From Actinomycetota bacterium (GTDB taxonomy: Bacteria > Actinomycetota > Actinomycetes > Actinomycetales > Microbacteriaceae): a stretch of DNA of 64,000 nt. Position 1 is the first letter of the stretch. Each line of letters begins with the position of its first letter. Shown one piece after another: positions 1 through 8,511 of this stretch. The notes below the pieces were generated by a model. It was not told where the DNA came from. It saw only the letters and a program-made list of their open reading frames with translations, and made no database searches. The stretch lies in assembly GCA_020160915.1 (NCBI GenBank), contig JAIUPK010000002.1:248001-312000 (forward strand). The letters are read 5' to 3'. A program made the position numbers and the translations under genes.

Positions 1-1
1 G

Positions 2-748
2 CAGCTCGTGGAGCGCCTGAGGGCGGCCGGCTGCGTGTTCGCCGAGGATGAGGCGCGCGTGCTGCTGGAGTCCGCGTCATCCGCCGCCGAGCTGGAGGCC
101 ATGACTGCCCGTCGCGTCGAGGGCGAGCCGCTCGAGTACGTCGTCGGCTGGGCCGAATTCTGCGGGCTTCGCATCGGCGTGGATGCCACGGTCTTCATCC
201 CCAGGCCGCGCACCGAGTTCCTCGTGGCCGTCGCCGTGGAGCTCACGCCACCTTCCGCAGTGGTCGTCGACCTGTGTTGCGGATCCGGCGCGCTCGGACT
301 CGCGCTCGCGGCATCCGTGCCGGACATCGAGCTGCTGGCCAGCGACATCGACGACGCTGCCGTCGCCTGCGCCCGGCGCAACGGGGTCGCGGCGGTGCAG
401 GGTGACCTGTTCGACGCGCTGCCCGATCGGCTGCGCGGTCGGGTCGACGTGCTCCTCGCCAACACTCCCTACGTGCCGACCGACGAGCTCGATCTCATGC
501 CCCGCGAGGCGCGGCTGTACGAGGCGGCGGTGACGCTCGACGGCGGGTCGGATGGCCTCGACCTGCAGCGCAGGGTGGCCGGGGGTGCGGCGCACTGGCT
601 GGCGCCGGGCGGCAGCGTGCTCGTCGAGGCGAGCGAGCGGCAGGCGTCGACCGCCGCAGCCGTCTTCGAGGCTGCGGGCCTGAGTGCGCGGGTGCACTAC
701 GACGACGACCGGGATGCGACCGTGATCGTGGGCACCCGGCCGCAGTAG
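2..748 (+). CDS. HemK-like protein N5-glutamine methyltransferase (5' end outside window)
   Basis: SAM-dependent methyltransferase of the HemK/PrmC type, which methylates the glutamine of a GGQ motif or a related target. The Rossmann SAM loop reads VVDLCCGSGALGL, the acidic residue follows in LLASDIDD, and the catalytic NPPY motif appears as NTPY followed by VPT. The reading frame is open to the left edge, with a GTG at base 8. Family members are about 250 residues, so only a few N-terminal residues should be missing. The variant NTPYVPT motif suggests the paralogue group annotated as putative N5-glutamine methyltransferases rather than PrmC itself. Its TAG stop doubles as the first half of the next gene's -10 box. 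Confidence 0.8.
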   Translation, partial: QLVERLRAAGCVFAEDEARVLLESASSAAELEAMTARRVEGEPLEYVVGWAEFCGLRIGVDATVFIPRPRTEFLVAVAVELTPPSAVVVDLCCGSGALGLALAASVPDIELLASDIDDAAVACARRNGVAAVQGDLFDALPDRLRGRVDVLLANTPYVPTDELDLMPREARLYEAAVTLDGGSDGLDLQRRVAGGAAHWLAPGGSVLVEASERQASTAAAVFEAAGLSARVHYDDDRDATVIVGTRPQ

Positions 749-751
749 ATT
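746..751 (+). promoter_or_regulatory. -10 box TAGATT, leaderless promoter
   Basis: TAGATT lies 6 bases before the ATG at 758, so transcription should begin at or next to the start codon. No Shine-Dalgarno sequence is present. The first three bases are the stop codon of the upstream gene. No convincing -35 is visible. Confidence 0.5.
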
Positions 752-757
752 CGTTCC

Positions 758-1783
758 ATGACCCTCACGAGCCTGCCCGACGCCGACCACGAACCACTGC
801 GCGGCGGTCCCACGTTGCGCTGGGGTGTCCTCGCGCCGGGGCGCATCGCGGCGTCGTTCGTGGGGTCGCTGAACAAGTCCACCGACCAGAAGGTCGTGGC
901 CGTGGCATCCCGAAGCCAGGAACGTGCGCAGCAGTTCGCGAGCGAGCACGGCATCGACACCGCCTATGGCAGTTACGACCAGCTGCTCGCCGACGACTCG
1001 GTCGACATCGTGTACGTCGCCGCACCCCACAACGAGCACGCGCGGCTCGCACACGCTGCGATCGCTGCGGGCAAGCATGTGCTCATCGAGAAGCCGATCG
1101 CAACAACGGTCGCTGAGGCTCGTGGCATCGCCGACGCCGCCGCGCACGCCGGCGTCTTCGCGATGGAGGCGATGTGGAGCCGGTACCTGCCTCAGGCGAC
1201 CATCGTCGCCCAGCTGTTGGCTGACGGAGCCCTGGGAGAGCCCCGGTTCGTCGAGGCTGACTTCGGATTTCTCGCGCGCTTCGATCCGGCTTCCCGGCTC
1301 TACAATCCCGAGCTGGCGGGCGGAGCGCTGCTCGACCTCGGCGTCTACTCGGCGTGGTTCGCCCACTTCGTACTGGGAGCACCACGATCAGTGCACGCCG
1401 TGGGGTCGCTCGCAGTGACCGGGGTCGACCAGCAGTCGACCGTCACCCTGACCTACGACTCGGATGCCCTCGCCGTCGTCTCGAGCAGCATCATCGTCGA
1501 GACTCCCGTGGCGGCGCGGGTGAGTGGTACCGAGGCGTTGCTCCAGTTTCCGGCCAGCTTCCCCGGACCCAGTGCGTTCCGGCTCGCGGTCCACGGCGGT
1601 GAGACACTCGAATGGCGCGACACGAGCGGCCTCAACTGGAACGAGGGGCTCTGCTACCAGGCGGTGGCTGCGGCTCGGTACGTCAGTGACGGGCTGAAGC
1701 AGTCGCCGCTTCACGGTCTCGGCGACTCGATCGCCGTGCTCTCGGTGCTCGAACAGGCACGGGCGCAACTCGGGGCGCTATGA
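758..1783 (+). CDS. Gfo/Idh/MocA family oxidoreductase
   Basis: NAD(P)-dependent sugar-type dehydrogenase, 341 residues. It has an N-terminal Rossmann fold (RWGVLAPGRIAASF, about residues 22-35) and the family signature EKPIATTVAEA around residue 112. The C-terminal GFO_IDH_MocA alpha/beta domain follows, with GGALLDLGVYSAWF near residue 188. The substrate cannot be told from sequence; trans-1,2-dihydrodiol or scyllo-inosose dehydrogenases are the nearest family types. The stop overlaps the kynureninase start by four bases (ATGA), so the two are probably co-translated. The functional link between the two genes is unclear. Confidence 0.8.
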   Translation: MTLTSLPDADHEPLRGGPTLRWGVLAPGRIAASFVGSLNKSTDQKVVAVASRSQERAQQFASEHGIDTAYGSYDQLLADDSVDIVYVAAPHNEHARLAHAAIAAGKHVLIEKPIATTVAEARGIADAAAHAGVFAMEAMWSRYLPQATIVAQLLADGALGEPRFVEADFGFLARFDPASRLYNPELAGGALLDLGVYSAWFAHFVLGAPRSVHAVGSLAVTGVDQQSTVTLTYDSDALAVVSSSIIVETPVAARVSGTEALLQFPASFPGPSAFRLAVHGGETLEWRDTSGLNWNEGLCYQAVAAARYVSDGLKQSPLHGLGDSIAVLSVLEQARAQLGAL

Positions 1784-2967
1784 ACCCGCTCGACGCGAAC
1801 GATCCGCTGGCACGATACCGCGAGCGCTTCCTGCCGACACCCGGGCTGATCTCCTACCTCGACGGCAACTCCCTCGGACGGCCCCTCGCGGCCTCAGTCG
1901 AGCGGGTCGAGACGTTTCTGCGCGAGGAGTGGGCCGGCAAGCTGATCCGCGGCTGGGACGACGGCTGGATGAGCCAGCCCCTCACCGTCGGTGACGAACT
2001 CGGTCGGGTCGCCCTCGGCGCGGCACCGGGCCAGGTGGCGATCGGGGATTCCACGACGGTGCTGCTCTACAAGACGATTCGGGCGGCACTGGATGCCCGT
2101 CCCGACCGAACCGAGATCGCGATCGATCTCGAGAACTTCCCGACCGACCGCTATCTCGTCGAGGGCATCGCGTCAGACCGGGGACTCACCGTGCGCTGGG
2201 TCGACACCGACCCTGCGGCGGGGGTGACACCCGAGCTCGTGGCCGCCGCCGTCGGCCCCGACACGGCGGTGACGCTGTTCTCCAGCGTCGCCTACCGCAG
2301 CGGCTTCCTCGCCGAGGTCGAGGCGATCACGGCCCTCGTGCACGACGCGGGAGCGCTCACCATCTGGGATCTCTCGCATTCCGTCGGTTCGGTGCCGACT
2401 CCGCTCGACGACTGGGGCGTCGACCTCGCTGTCGGCTGCGGGTACAAGTACCTGAACGGCGGGCCCGGCGCTCCGGCGTTCCTCTACGTGCGGCGCGACC
2501 TGCAGGGCAGCCTGCGCCAGCCGATCCAGGGCTGGCTCGGCAGCCGCACGCCCTTCGAGATGGGGCAGGGCTACGAGCCCGCCGAGGGCATCCGCGGCTG
2601 GCTCAGCGGAACACCGCCCATGGTGGGTCTGCAGGCCATGCGCGACATGATCGCGCTCATCGACGAGGTGGGCCTCGACGCGGTGCGCACCAAGTCAGTT
2701 GCGCTCACCAAGTATGCGATCGCCCTCGTCGACGAGCATCTGCCGACCGCGACGCTGGCCAGCCCGCGAGACGCCGCACGTCGCGGCGGTCACATCACGG
2801 TGGACCACCCGCGGTTCGCCGAACTGCTGCCCGGGCTGTGGGCGAGCGGCGTCATCCCGGACTTCCGTCGTCCCGACGGGCTGCGCCTGGGTCCGTCGCC
2901 CCTCTCGACGAGCTATGCCGAGGTCGAGGCGGGCGTGCTGGCGATCCGGGATGCGCTGGGCGAGTAG
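1780..2967 (+). CDS. kynU: Kynureninase-like PLP enzyme
   Basis: Class V aminotransferase-fold enzyme, 395 residues, resembling kynureninase, which cleaves kynurenine or 3-hydroxykynurenine to anthranilate (or its hydroxy form) plus alanine. N-terminal YLDGNSLGRP is typical of the family. DLSHSVGSVP supplies the PLP-contacting aspartate and histidine, and the Schiff-base lysine is in CGYKYLNGGPGAPAF near residue 224. No tryptophan dioxygenase or formamidase is visible in the window, so a complete kynurenine pathway cannot be shown. It overlaps the preceding oxidoreductase by 4 bases. Confidence 0.85.
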   Translation: MNPLDANDPLARYRERFLPTPGLISYLDGNSLGRPLAASVERVETFLREEWAGKLIRGWDDGWMSQPLTVGDELGRVALGAAPGQVAIGDSTTVLLYKTIRAALDARPDRTEIAIDLENFPTDRYLVEGIASDRGLTVRWVDTDPAAGVTPELVAAAVGPDTAVTLFSSVAYRSGFLAEVEAITALVHDAGALTIWDLSHSVGSVPTPLDDWGVDLAVGCGYKYLNGGPGAPAFLYVRRDLQGSLRQPIQGWLGSRTPFEMGQGYEPAEGIRGWLSGTPPMVGLQAMRDMIALIDEVGLDAVRTKSVALTKYAIALVDEHLPTATLASPRDAARRGGHITVDHPRFAELLPGLWASGVIPDFRRPDGLRLGPSPLSTSYAEVEAGVLAIRDALGE

Positions 2968-3003
2968 GACCTCGAAGGCGCCGCCCGTGCGCTCTGACGG
3001 ACG

Positions 3004-3009
3004 TAGCCT
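3004..3009 (+). promoter_or_regulatory. -10 box TAGCCT, leaderless promoter
   Basis: TAGCCT lies 6 bases before the GTG at 3016. The purine-rich GAAGGGG in the gap is too close to the start to serve as a normal ribosome binding site. Leaderless initiation is inferred from the spacing. Confidence 0.4.
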
Positions 3010-3015
3010 GAAGGG

Positions 3016-4110
3016 GTGACTGTTCTGACTCCCGAGTTGCTTGAGCGCATCCGCTCGCGCGCAGCCGGCTACGACCGCGACAACACCTTCTTCACCGAGG
3101 ACCTCGCAGAGCTGCGCGAGGCGGGCTACCTCGCCCCGCGCAGCCTGCTCGAGACCGCGCGCGACCAGCGACTGCTCGCGGCCTATGCGCCCGCGACGGC
3201 GCTCGGCATCAACATGCACCACGTGTGGGTGGGCGTTGCGCGCGTGCTGCACGATCGCGGCGACGCAAGCCTCGATTGGGTGCTGGCGGATGCCTCGGCC
3301 GGCGAACTCTTCGCCTTCGGTAACAGCGAGCAGGGCAACGATCTCGTGCTGTGGGACTCGACGACCCTCGCCGAACCGGTCGATGACGGCTACCGCTTCA
3401 CCGGCACCAAGATCTTCACCTCTCTCGCGCCGGCGTGGACGCGGCTGGGCATCTTCGGCCGCAACGGTGAGCACCTCGTGCACGGGTTCATCACCCGCGA
3501 GACCCCCGGATGGCGCACCATCGAAGACTGGGACACCCTCGGGATGCGGGCGACGCAGAGTCACACCACCGCGCTCGAGGGTGCGCTCGTGCCGACCGAC
3601 CGGGTGGCGCGCATCCTGCCGGTGGGGCCCAATGCCGACCCCTTCATCTTCGGTATCTTCTCCAACTTCCTGCTGCTCATCGGCTCGGTGTACGCGGGCA
3701 TCGCGGATCGCGCCCTCGAACTCGCCGTCGAGGCGGTGAAGCGCCGCACGTCGCAGAAGACGGGCACCACCTACGACCAGGATCCCGACTTCCGGTGGCG
3801 CATCGCCGATGCAGCGCTCGCGCTCGACGCTCTCGCCCCACAGCTCGAGACCTTGGCCGCGGATGTCGACGGGCTCGTGAACCACGGCGCGAACTGGTTC
3901 CGCTACCTCACCGGGGCGAAGCACCGCGCCACCGAGACTGGGCGCTATGTCGTCGACCAGGCGATGCGCAGCGCCGGCGGTGGCGGTTACCGCACCGCGT
4001 CCGAGCTGTCCCGCCTGCAGCGCGACGTGCTCGCGGGCATCTACCACCCGAGCGATACCGAGTCGGTGCATAACACCGTCGCCACGAACCTGCTCGGACC
4101 GCTCGCCTAG
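3016..4110 (+). CDS. Acyl-CoA dehydrogenase family protein
   Basis: Flavoprotein of the acyl-CoA dehydrogenase fold, 364 residues. It has an N-terminal helical domain, a middle beta domain (GYRFTGTKIFTSLAPAW, then ETPGWRTIEDWDTLGMRATQSH) and a C-terminal helical bundle ending with GGGGYRTASELSRLQRD. The pattern suits either a dehydrogenase or the related flavin monooxygenases (DszC/SfnB type). The catalytic glutamate of classical acyl-CoA dehydrogenases is not obvious, so the reaction is left open. It stands alone, 48 bases after kynU. Its stop shares bases with that of the convergent gene at 4107. Confidence 0.75.
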   Translation: MTVLTPELLERIRSRAAGYDRDNTFFTEDLAELREAGYLAPRSLLETARDQRLLAAYAPATALGINMHHVWVGVARVLHDRGDASLDWVLADASAGELFAFGNSEQGNDLVLWDSTTLAEPVDDGYRFTGTKIFTSLAPAWTRLGIFGRNGEHLVHGFITRETPGWRTIEDWDTLGMRATQSHTTALEGALVPTDRVARILPVGPNADPFIFGIFSNFLLLIGSVYAGIADRALELAVEAVKRRTSQKTGTTYDQDPDFRWRIADAALALDALAPQLETLAADVDGLVNHGANWFRYLTGAKHRATETGRYVVDQAMRSAGGGGYRTASELSRLQRDVLAGIYHPSDTESVHNTVATNLLGPLA

Positions 4111-5243
4111 TTCGCGGGAACGAATTCCAGGGTGACGGTGACGGTTGTCGGCCCGACCACCAGGGTTGCCCGACGGAAGAACGTACGGAGCACCGCGAGG
4201 TAGGCGGCGGTGCGCAGCCGCGCGCCGTCCTGCGTGAATGTCGCCGTCATCGTCACGACCGCCTCGCTGCTCCGGGTTGTGGCACTGACGGCGATGCTGC
4301 CGGGCACCAGCGACGCAATTGCCCGCAGTTCGGAGATGAGGGCGCCCAGAGCCATGCGCTGTTGGGGCGTCATCCGGTCGGCGACCCTCTCGGGGTCATC
4401 GACCGTGTCGGCGAGTTCGACGAGCCAGCCCCGTCCGGCCTCCGCCAGCATGGTGCGTCGCAGCGCGGTGGCCAGCCCGCGGGCCCGAGCTGCGTCGGCG
4501 GGGGTTACCACTCCGCGATCGAGAACATCCTGCAGGAAGGGTGCCGCGCGGTGCTCGAGGAGCTCGTGCCTCGCGTTCGACACCTCCGCGAGCAGCTCCT
4601 CCCGCACGGTCGCGCGCGCGATCTCCGCACGCTCGGCCGCGCCGTTCTGCCACTGCGTGAGCCTCGTGACGAGGGTGTTCGAAAACGCCGCCGCCCCCGC
4701 CCCGACTGCGGCGATCGGCGCTGCGCGGGTAATCGCGAACAGGGCGACCTGCGCCGGTGTGAGGCCGGCGGAGAACCCGACGACGAGCGCGGCCACGGTG
4801 ATCGAGCTGACTGCCGTCATCAGCAGGATCTCGGCCGCCGGCCGGTAGGAGCCGATGGTCATCAGGAGGATCGCGAGGCAGACCGCGCCCCAGGCCGCAG
4901 ACTCGCCGGCACCGTGGTCGCGGCCCGCGAGATCGAACGCGACGGCAAGCACCCCGAGCACGTGGAGGAACGCGTGGCGCCGCGCCGAGAAGGGGAACCG
5001 TCGCGCCGCGGCACCGTCAACCACCGCACCCCCGGCGGCGACAATGCACAGCAGCGCGATCGCCTCCAGAGCGGGCGAGCGCACATCGTTCGCGTGTCGC
5101 ACGACCTGGGTGACGGCGACCGCGACGGCGATGATCGCCACGCTCCAGATGAAGTACTGCGCTGTCAGCCCGCCCAGGGGATCCAGTCGCTGCGGTGTTG
5201 CGCGCTGCTGGCTCGCCCGGCGCCCGGTCGCCCGCGCGCTCAC
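4107..5243 (-). CDS. Membrane protein with degenerate histidine-kinase domain
   Basis: 378-residue protein starting at a GTG that overlaps the stop of the upstream kinase gene (GTGA); longer in-frame extensions read as shadow sequence. The first roughly 190 residues form several hydrophobic segments. A helical stretch follows with HELLEHRAAPFLQDVLDRG near residue 235, resembling a HisKA_3 dimerisation helix. The C-terminal beta-rich part sits where an ATPase domain is expected but shows no N, G1 or G2 box. I read it as a catalytically dead partner of the kinase at 5240-6412. It could be a sensor or heterodimer subunit; no function is assigned. Confidence 0.6.
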   Translation of the reverse strand: MSARATGRRASQQRATPQRLDPLGGLTAQYFIWSVAIIAVAVAVTQVVRHANDVRSPALEAIALLCIVAAGGAVVDGAAARRFPFSARRHAFLHVLGVLAVAFDLAGRDHGAGESAAWGAVCLAILLMTIGSYRPAAEILLMTAVSSITVAALVVGFSAGLTPAQVALFAITRAAPIAAVGAGAAAFSNTLVTRLTQWQNGAAERAEIARATVREELLAEVSNARHELLEHRAAPFLQDVLDRGVVTPADAARARGLATALRRTMLAEAGRGWLVELADTVDDPERVADRMTPQQRMALGALISELRAIASLVPGSIAVSATTRSSEAVVTMTATFTQDGARLRTAAYLAVLRTFFRRATLVVGPTTVTVTLEFVPAN

Positions 5244-6412
5244 GTCGAGTCTCCGTCGATGGGCACGCTGACAATCACGGATGTTCCCGTGCCCGCACCG
5301 GTCAGCACCCGCACCGCTCCGCCGAGGTCGGCGATGCGCCCCCGGATCGATTCGCGCAACCCGAAGCGGTCGGCCGGTACCGCGCCCTCGTCGAAGCCGC
5401 TGCCCTCGTCGACGACCGTCGTGATCAGACGTCCCTCGCTCACCGCCACCGACAACTCGGCGTGAGTGACGCCCGAGTGCTGCAGCACGTTGACGAGGCA
5501 CTGTTCCATGGCGAGCACGAGGCTCGCCCGCCGATCAGCCGACAGGCGGTCGAGCGCGCTCGGGTCACCGGTCACGGTGATGTGCAGCCCCGCGATGCGG
5601 AATCGGGTGAGCAGATCCGCGAGCGCGACCGGGGGCGGTCCGGGCTCCGGCGAGGGCTCGGCGGCGGAGGCCGCCGCCACGAGACTGGCCCGGATGCTCG
5701 TGGCCATGCTCTGGAGCAGGGGCCCAGGGCGCGTCATCCCGAGCGCCGCCAGCTCACCGAGCACGGTGTCGTGCACGAGGGCCCGGGAGTTCAACAGAAG
5801 GGACTGGCGCTCGTGTGCCGTCAGATCTCGTCGACCGGAGTCGTCGAGTCGTGGCCCGCTCGCCCGGGCCCGGCGGCGCACGACGCTGAGCATCGAGATG
5901 AACAGGGCGACGATGACGGCGACAGCGGCTGTGGCGGGATCGATCACGAGCCCGGCTGGCACGGCACCCTGATACGCGAGCACGAGGGCCGCCTGCCCCG
6001 CGACGAACCCGATGAGGGTGCCGATGGCCCCCGACCAACGATCGGCGATGGCGCCAACCAGAGTTGCAGCCACGCCGACCACAAAGAGTGGGAACCCCAC
6101 GTAGCCGTCGAACGGCAGGTCGATGAGTCTGATGCCCGCGGCCACCATCCCGCAGGCCAGTATCGATGCCGCCCCCGCGACAAGCGGCACAGGGCCGCCG
6201 GATTCGAAGCGGCGGGCGACGATCAGGCTCCCGGCGGCCAGCACGAATCCGCCGAGCGCGAGCCACGGCACCACTCCGGACTCCGAGAGACCGACCACGA
6301 GCGTCGCGGCGGCACCGGCGGCGAGCAGGGCCACGCCGGTCCAGGCAAAGGCCGCGACCACGCCGAGCCGGGTCGTTCGTGCGGCCTCCGAGACGGGATA
6401 GACCCACGACAT
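5240..6412 (-). CDS. Sensor histidine kinase, NarL/HisKA_3 type
   Basis: 390 residues. The first roughly 190 contain about six hydrophobic segments. The putative phospho-acceptor region follows (NSRALVHDTVLGELAAL, near residue 212), and then a HATPase_c domain with N-box EQCLVNVLQHSG near residue 305, G1 box DEGSGFDEG and G2 box GTGTSVIVSVP close to the C-terminus. The start is supported by AGGGTGAGG upstream. It is co-transcribed with a degenerate kinase-like gene by a 4-base overlap. No response regulator is adjacent on either side, which is unusual for this family, so the output partner is unknown. Confidence 0.75.
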   Translation of the reverse strand: MSWVYPVSEAARTTRLGVVAAFAWTGVALLAAGAAATLVVGLSESGVVPWLALGGFVLAAGSLIVARRFESGGPVPLVAGAASILACGMVAAGIRLIDLPFDGYVGFPLFVVGVAATLVGAIADRWSGAIGTLIGFVAGQAALVLAYQGAVPAGLVIDPATAAVAVIVALFISMLSVVRRRARASGPRLDDSGRRDLTAHERQSLLLNSRALVHDTVLGELAALGMTRPGPLLQSMATSIRASLVAAASAAEPSPEPGPPPVALADLLTRFRIAGLHITVTGDPSALDRLSADRRASLVLAMEQCLVNVLQHSGVTHAELSVAVSEGRLITTVVDEGSGFDEGAVPADRFGLRESIRGRIADLGGAVRVLTGAGTGTSVIVSVPIDGDST

Positions 6413-6432
6413 AGCCTCACCCTAGGGGAGGA

Positions 6433-6463
6433 CCCGCGGCCGCCCACCACGAACGGCCGCGGG
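6433..6463 (-). terminator. Perfect 10-bp hairpin after lldD
   Basis: CCCGCGGCCG and its exact complement, separated by 11 bases, begin 4 bases beyond the lldD stop on the minus strand. There is no U-tract, so this is a GC-rich stem-loop terminator candidate. It separates lldD from the kinase pair. Confidence 0.55.
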
Positions 6464-6466
6464 AGT

Positions 6467-7801
6467 TCAGGACCGACGCGCCGGAGCCTTCGCTGCGGTC
6501 GGCTTCGCGGCGGGGGTGCGCACCACCGTTCGCTTGCTCGCGGGCACGGCCGAGGTCAACGCCGGCGAGACGGCACGGGGCACGAGACGCTCGAGCTGGG
6601 TGACGTGCTGCGGGCCGAGCTCCTCGACGTTCGCCACCTCGAGAAGCTTCATCGTGCGCACCACCTGCTCCGACAGGATCTGGATCGTGCGGTCGACCCC
6701 GGCCCGCCCGCCCGCCATGAGCCCGTACAGGTAGGCGCGCCCGACGAGAGTGAACTTGGCGCCGAGCGCGAGCGATGCGACGACATCCGCACCGTTCATG
6801 ATGCCGGTGTCGACCATCACGGTGGTGTCCTTGCCCACCTCGCGCACGACCTCCGGAAGCAGGTGGAAGGGGATCGGGGCGCGATCGAGCTGACGGCCGC
6901 CGTGGTTGGAGAGCAGGATGCCGTCGACACCGAGGTCGGCGAGGGTCTTCGAGTCCTCGACGTTCTGCACGCCCTTGACGACGAGCTTGCCGGGCCACAT
7001 GCCGCGGATGATCTTCAGGTCCTCGAAGCTGATGGAGGGGTCCATGGCCGAGTCGATCAGCTCGCCCACCGTGCCCCCGGTGGACGACAGCGATGCGAAC
7101 TCCAGCGGCGGAGTGGTCAGGAAGTCCCACCACCACCACGGGCGGGGGATCGCGTTGACGATCGTGCCGAGCGTCAACTGGGGCGGGATCGAGAATCCGT
7201 TGTGCTTGTCGCGCAGACGTGCGCCCGCAACGGGGGTGTCGACGGTGAACATCAGGGTGTCGAATCCGGCGGCGGCTGCCCGCTCGACGAGCCCGTAGGA
7301 GATCTCGCGTTGACGCATCACGTACAGCTGGAACCAGTTGCGCCCGTCGGGGTTGGCGGCCTTCACGTCTTCGATCGAGGTGGTGCCGAGCGTCGACAGG
7401 GTGAACGGGATGCCCGCCGCGCCCGCAGCGCCGGCCCCCGCGATCTCCCCCTCCGTCTGCATGAGCCGGGTGAAGCCGGTGGGCGCGATGCCGAACGGCA
7501 TCGCCGAGGTTCCGCCGAGAATCGTCGTGGACGTGTCCACCGTCGACACGTCGCGCAGGATCGACGGGTGGAAGACGACATCCTCGAACGCCTGCCGCGA
7601 GCGTGACATCGACAGCTCGCCCTCGGCGGCGCCATCCGTGTAGTCGAAGGCGGCCTTGGGGGTGCGGCGCTTGGCGATCAGGCGCAGGTCGTAGATGGTC
7701 AGCGCGCCGGAGAGGCGACGCTTCTTCGCGTTGAAGGTCGGCTTCTTGAACTTCATCAGGTTGAGCAGCTCGACGGGGTTCGGGAACTGGCGCTTGGTCA
7801 C
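6467..7801 (-). CDS. lldD: FMN-dependent alpha-hydroxy-acid (L-lactate) dehydrogenase
   Basis: 444 residues, a TIM-barrel flavoprotein of the L-lactate dehydrogenase/glycolate oxidase family. Visible features are [11 protein letters not shown] (substrate/FMN-contacting tyrosine), [17 protein letters not shown] (flavin lysine) and [12 protein letters not shown] with the catalytic histidine and substrate arginine, followed by [18 protein letters not shown]. It probably oxidises L-lactate to pyruvate; lactate monooxygenase or another 2-hydroxyacid is possible. About 50 C-terminal residues form a basic Ala/Lys/Pro tail outside the fold. The ATG overlaps the stop of the GntR gene upstream (ATGA), an arrangement like lldR-lldD. 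Confidence 0.85.
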   Translation of the reverse strand: MTKRQFPNPVELLNLMKFKKPTFNAKKRRLSGALTIYDLRLIAKRRTPKAAFDYTDGAAEGELSMSRSRQAFEDVVFHPSILRDVSTVDTSTTILGGTSAMPFGIAPTGFTRLMQTEGEIAGAGAAGAAGIPFTLSTLGTTSIEDVKAANPDGRNWFQLYVMRQREISYGLVERAAAAGFDTLMFTVDTPVAGARLRDKHNGFSIPPQLTLGTIVNAIPRPWWWWDFLTTPPLEFASLSSTGGTVGELIDSAMDPSISFEDLKIIRGMWPGKLVVKGVQNVEDSKTLADLGVDGILLSNHGGRQLDRAPIPFHLLPEVVREVGKDTTVMVDTGIMNGADVVASLALGAKFTLVGRAYLYGLMAGGRAGVDRTIQILSEQVVRTMKLLEVANVEELGPQHVTQLERLVPRAVSPALTSAVPASKRTVVRTPAAKPTAAKAPARRS

Positions 7802-8436
7802 TGCGGGCCCTTCGTTGTTCGTGCGAGGAGGCGGTCGCGCGCCCCGACGATGTGGTCACGGGTGAGGCGCGCCGCGGCATCCGCGTCGCCCGAGGTGATG
7901 GCATCGAGGATGCCCTGGTGCTGGCGGGCGATCTCGGCGGAGCTGAGCAGGTGCGCGGCCTGCACCTGTCCGATGCACAGCTCGATCTCGCCCATGAGCA
8001 GCTCGTGCAGGCGGGTGAGCCTCGGGCTCGGCTGGCCCGCGACCAGCGCGCGGTGGAAGGCGATGTCGTGCTGGGCGAAGTCCTCGGTGGTGGTGAGAGC
8101 GCGGTGGGCGGCGAGTGCCGCGGCCGGGATGGTGCCCGCGGTAGCGAGCGCGGCCATCGCTGCCGACTCGATGATGGCGCGGTTGTCGAACAGGTCCACG
8201 ATGTCGTCGCGGCTGAGTTCGGGCACCCGTGCGGCGCGGTGGGCCTCGCGCCGCAGCAGTCCATCGGCCACGAGTTTGTCGATCGCCAGCCGGGCGGTGG
8301 GTCGAGCGACCCCGAAACGCAGGGCGACGGCGGACTCCGTGAGGGTCGAGCCCGGGGCATCCACCTGGCTCAGGATGCTCGCTCGCAACTGATCGGCGAT
8401 GGAGTCGGGCAGCACGGGCGTCGGTTCCACCGTCAC
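7798..8436 (-). CDS. GntR-family regulator with FCD domain
   Basis: 212 residues: an N-terminal winged helix ([22 protein letters not shown]..., about residues 12-70) and a C-terminal helical FCD ligand domain. FHRALVAGQ and HQGILDAI...RDHI carry the metal-binding His/Asp positions of FadR-type regulators. A GGGAGG ribosome site precedes the GTG start. It is translationally coupled to lldD, so it probably responds to lactate or another hydroxyacid. It is divergent from the epimerase gene at 8512. The 75-base gap contains a strong inverted repeat, the likely operator for both directions. Confidence 0.85.
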   Translation of the reverse strand: MTVEPTPVLPDSIADQLRASILSQVDAPGSTLTESAVALRFGVARPTARLAIDKLVADGLLRREAHRAARVPELSRDDIVDLFDNRAIIESAAMAALATAGTIPAAALAAHRALTTTEDFAQHDIAFHRALVAGQPSPRLTRLHELLMGEIELCIGQVQAAHLLSSAEIARQHQGILDAITSGDADAAARLTRDHIVGARDRLLARTTKGPQ

Positions 8437-8458
8437 GCTGCCTCCCTTGGCTCCAGAA

Positions 8459-8487
8459 TGTCTAACAATGTATCAGATTGTCAGACA
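8459..8487. promoter_or_regulatory. GntR operator, two inverted FadR-type half-sites
   Basis: TGTCTAACAAT (8459-8469) and ATTGTCAGACA (8477-8487) form an 11-bp inverted repeat with one mismatch and a 7-base spacer. Each arm is itself near-palindromic (TTGTYAGACAT), like a FadR/GntR TNGTNNNACNA site. It sits between the divergent GntR and epimerase genes. Confidence 0.7.
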
Positions 8488-8511
8488 TTCGCGAAGGAGG
8501 AGAATGGACCC

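Noticed and set aside
77-1366. Long minus-strand frame opposite the methyltransferase and oxidoreductase
   Set aside because: No recognisable domain; composition is Arg/Gly/Asp-rich shadow of a high-GC gene. The plus-strand frames carry clear family motifs.
5195-7606. 803-codon plus-strand frame opposite the kinase and lldD
   Set aside because: Low-complexity antisense product (many H, R, D, G) without motifs; both minus-strand genes are well supported.
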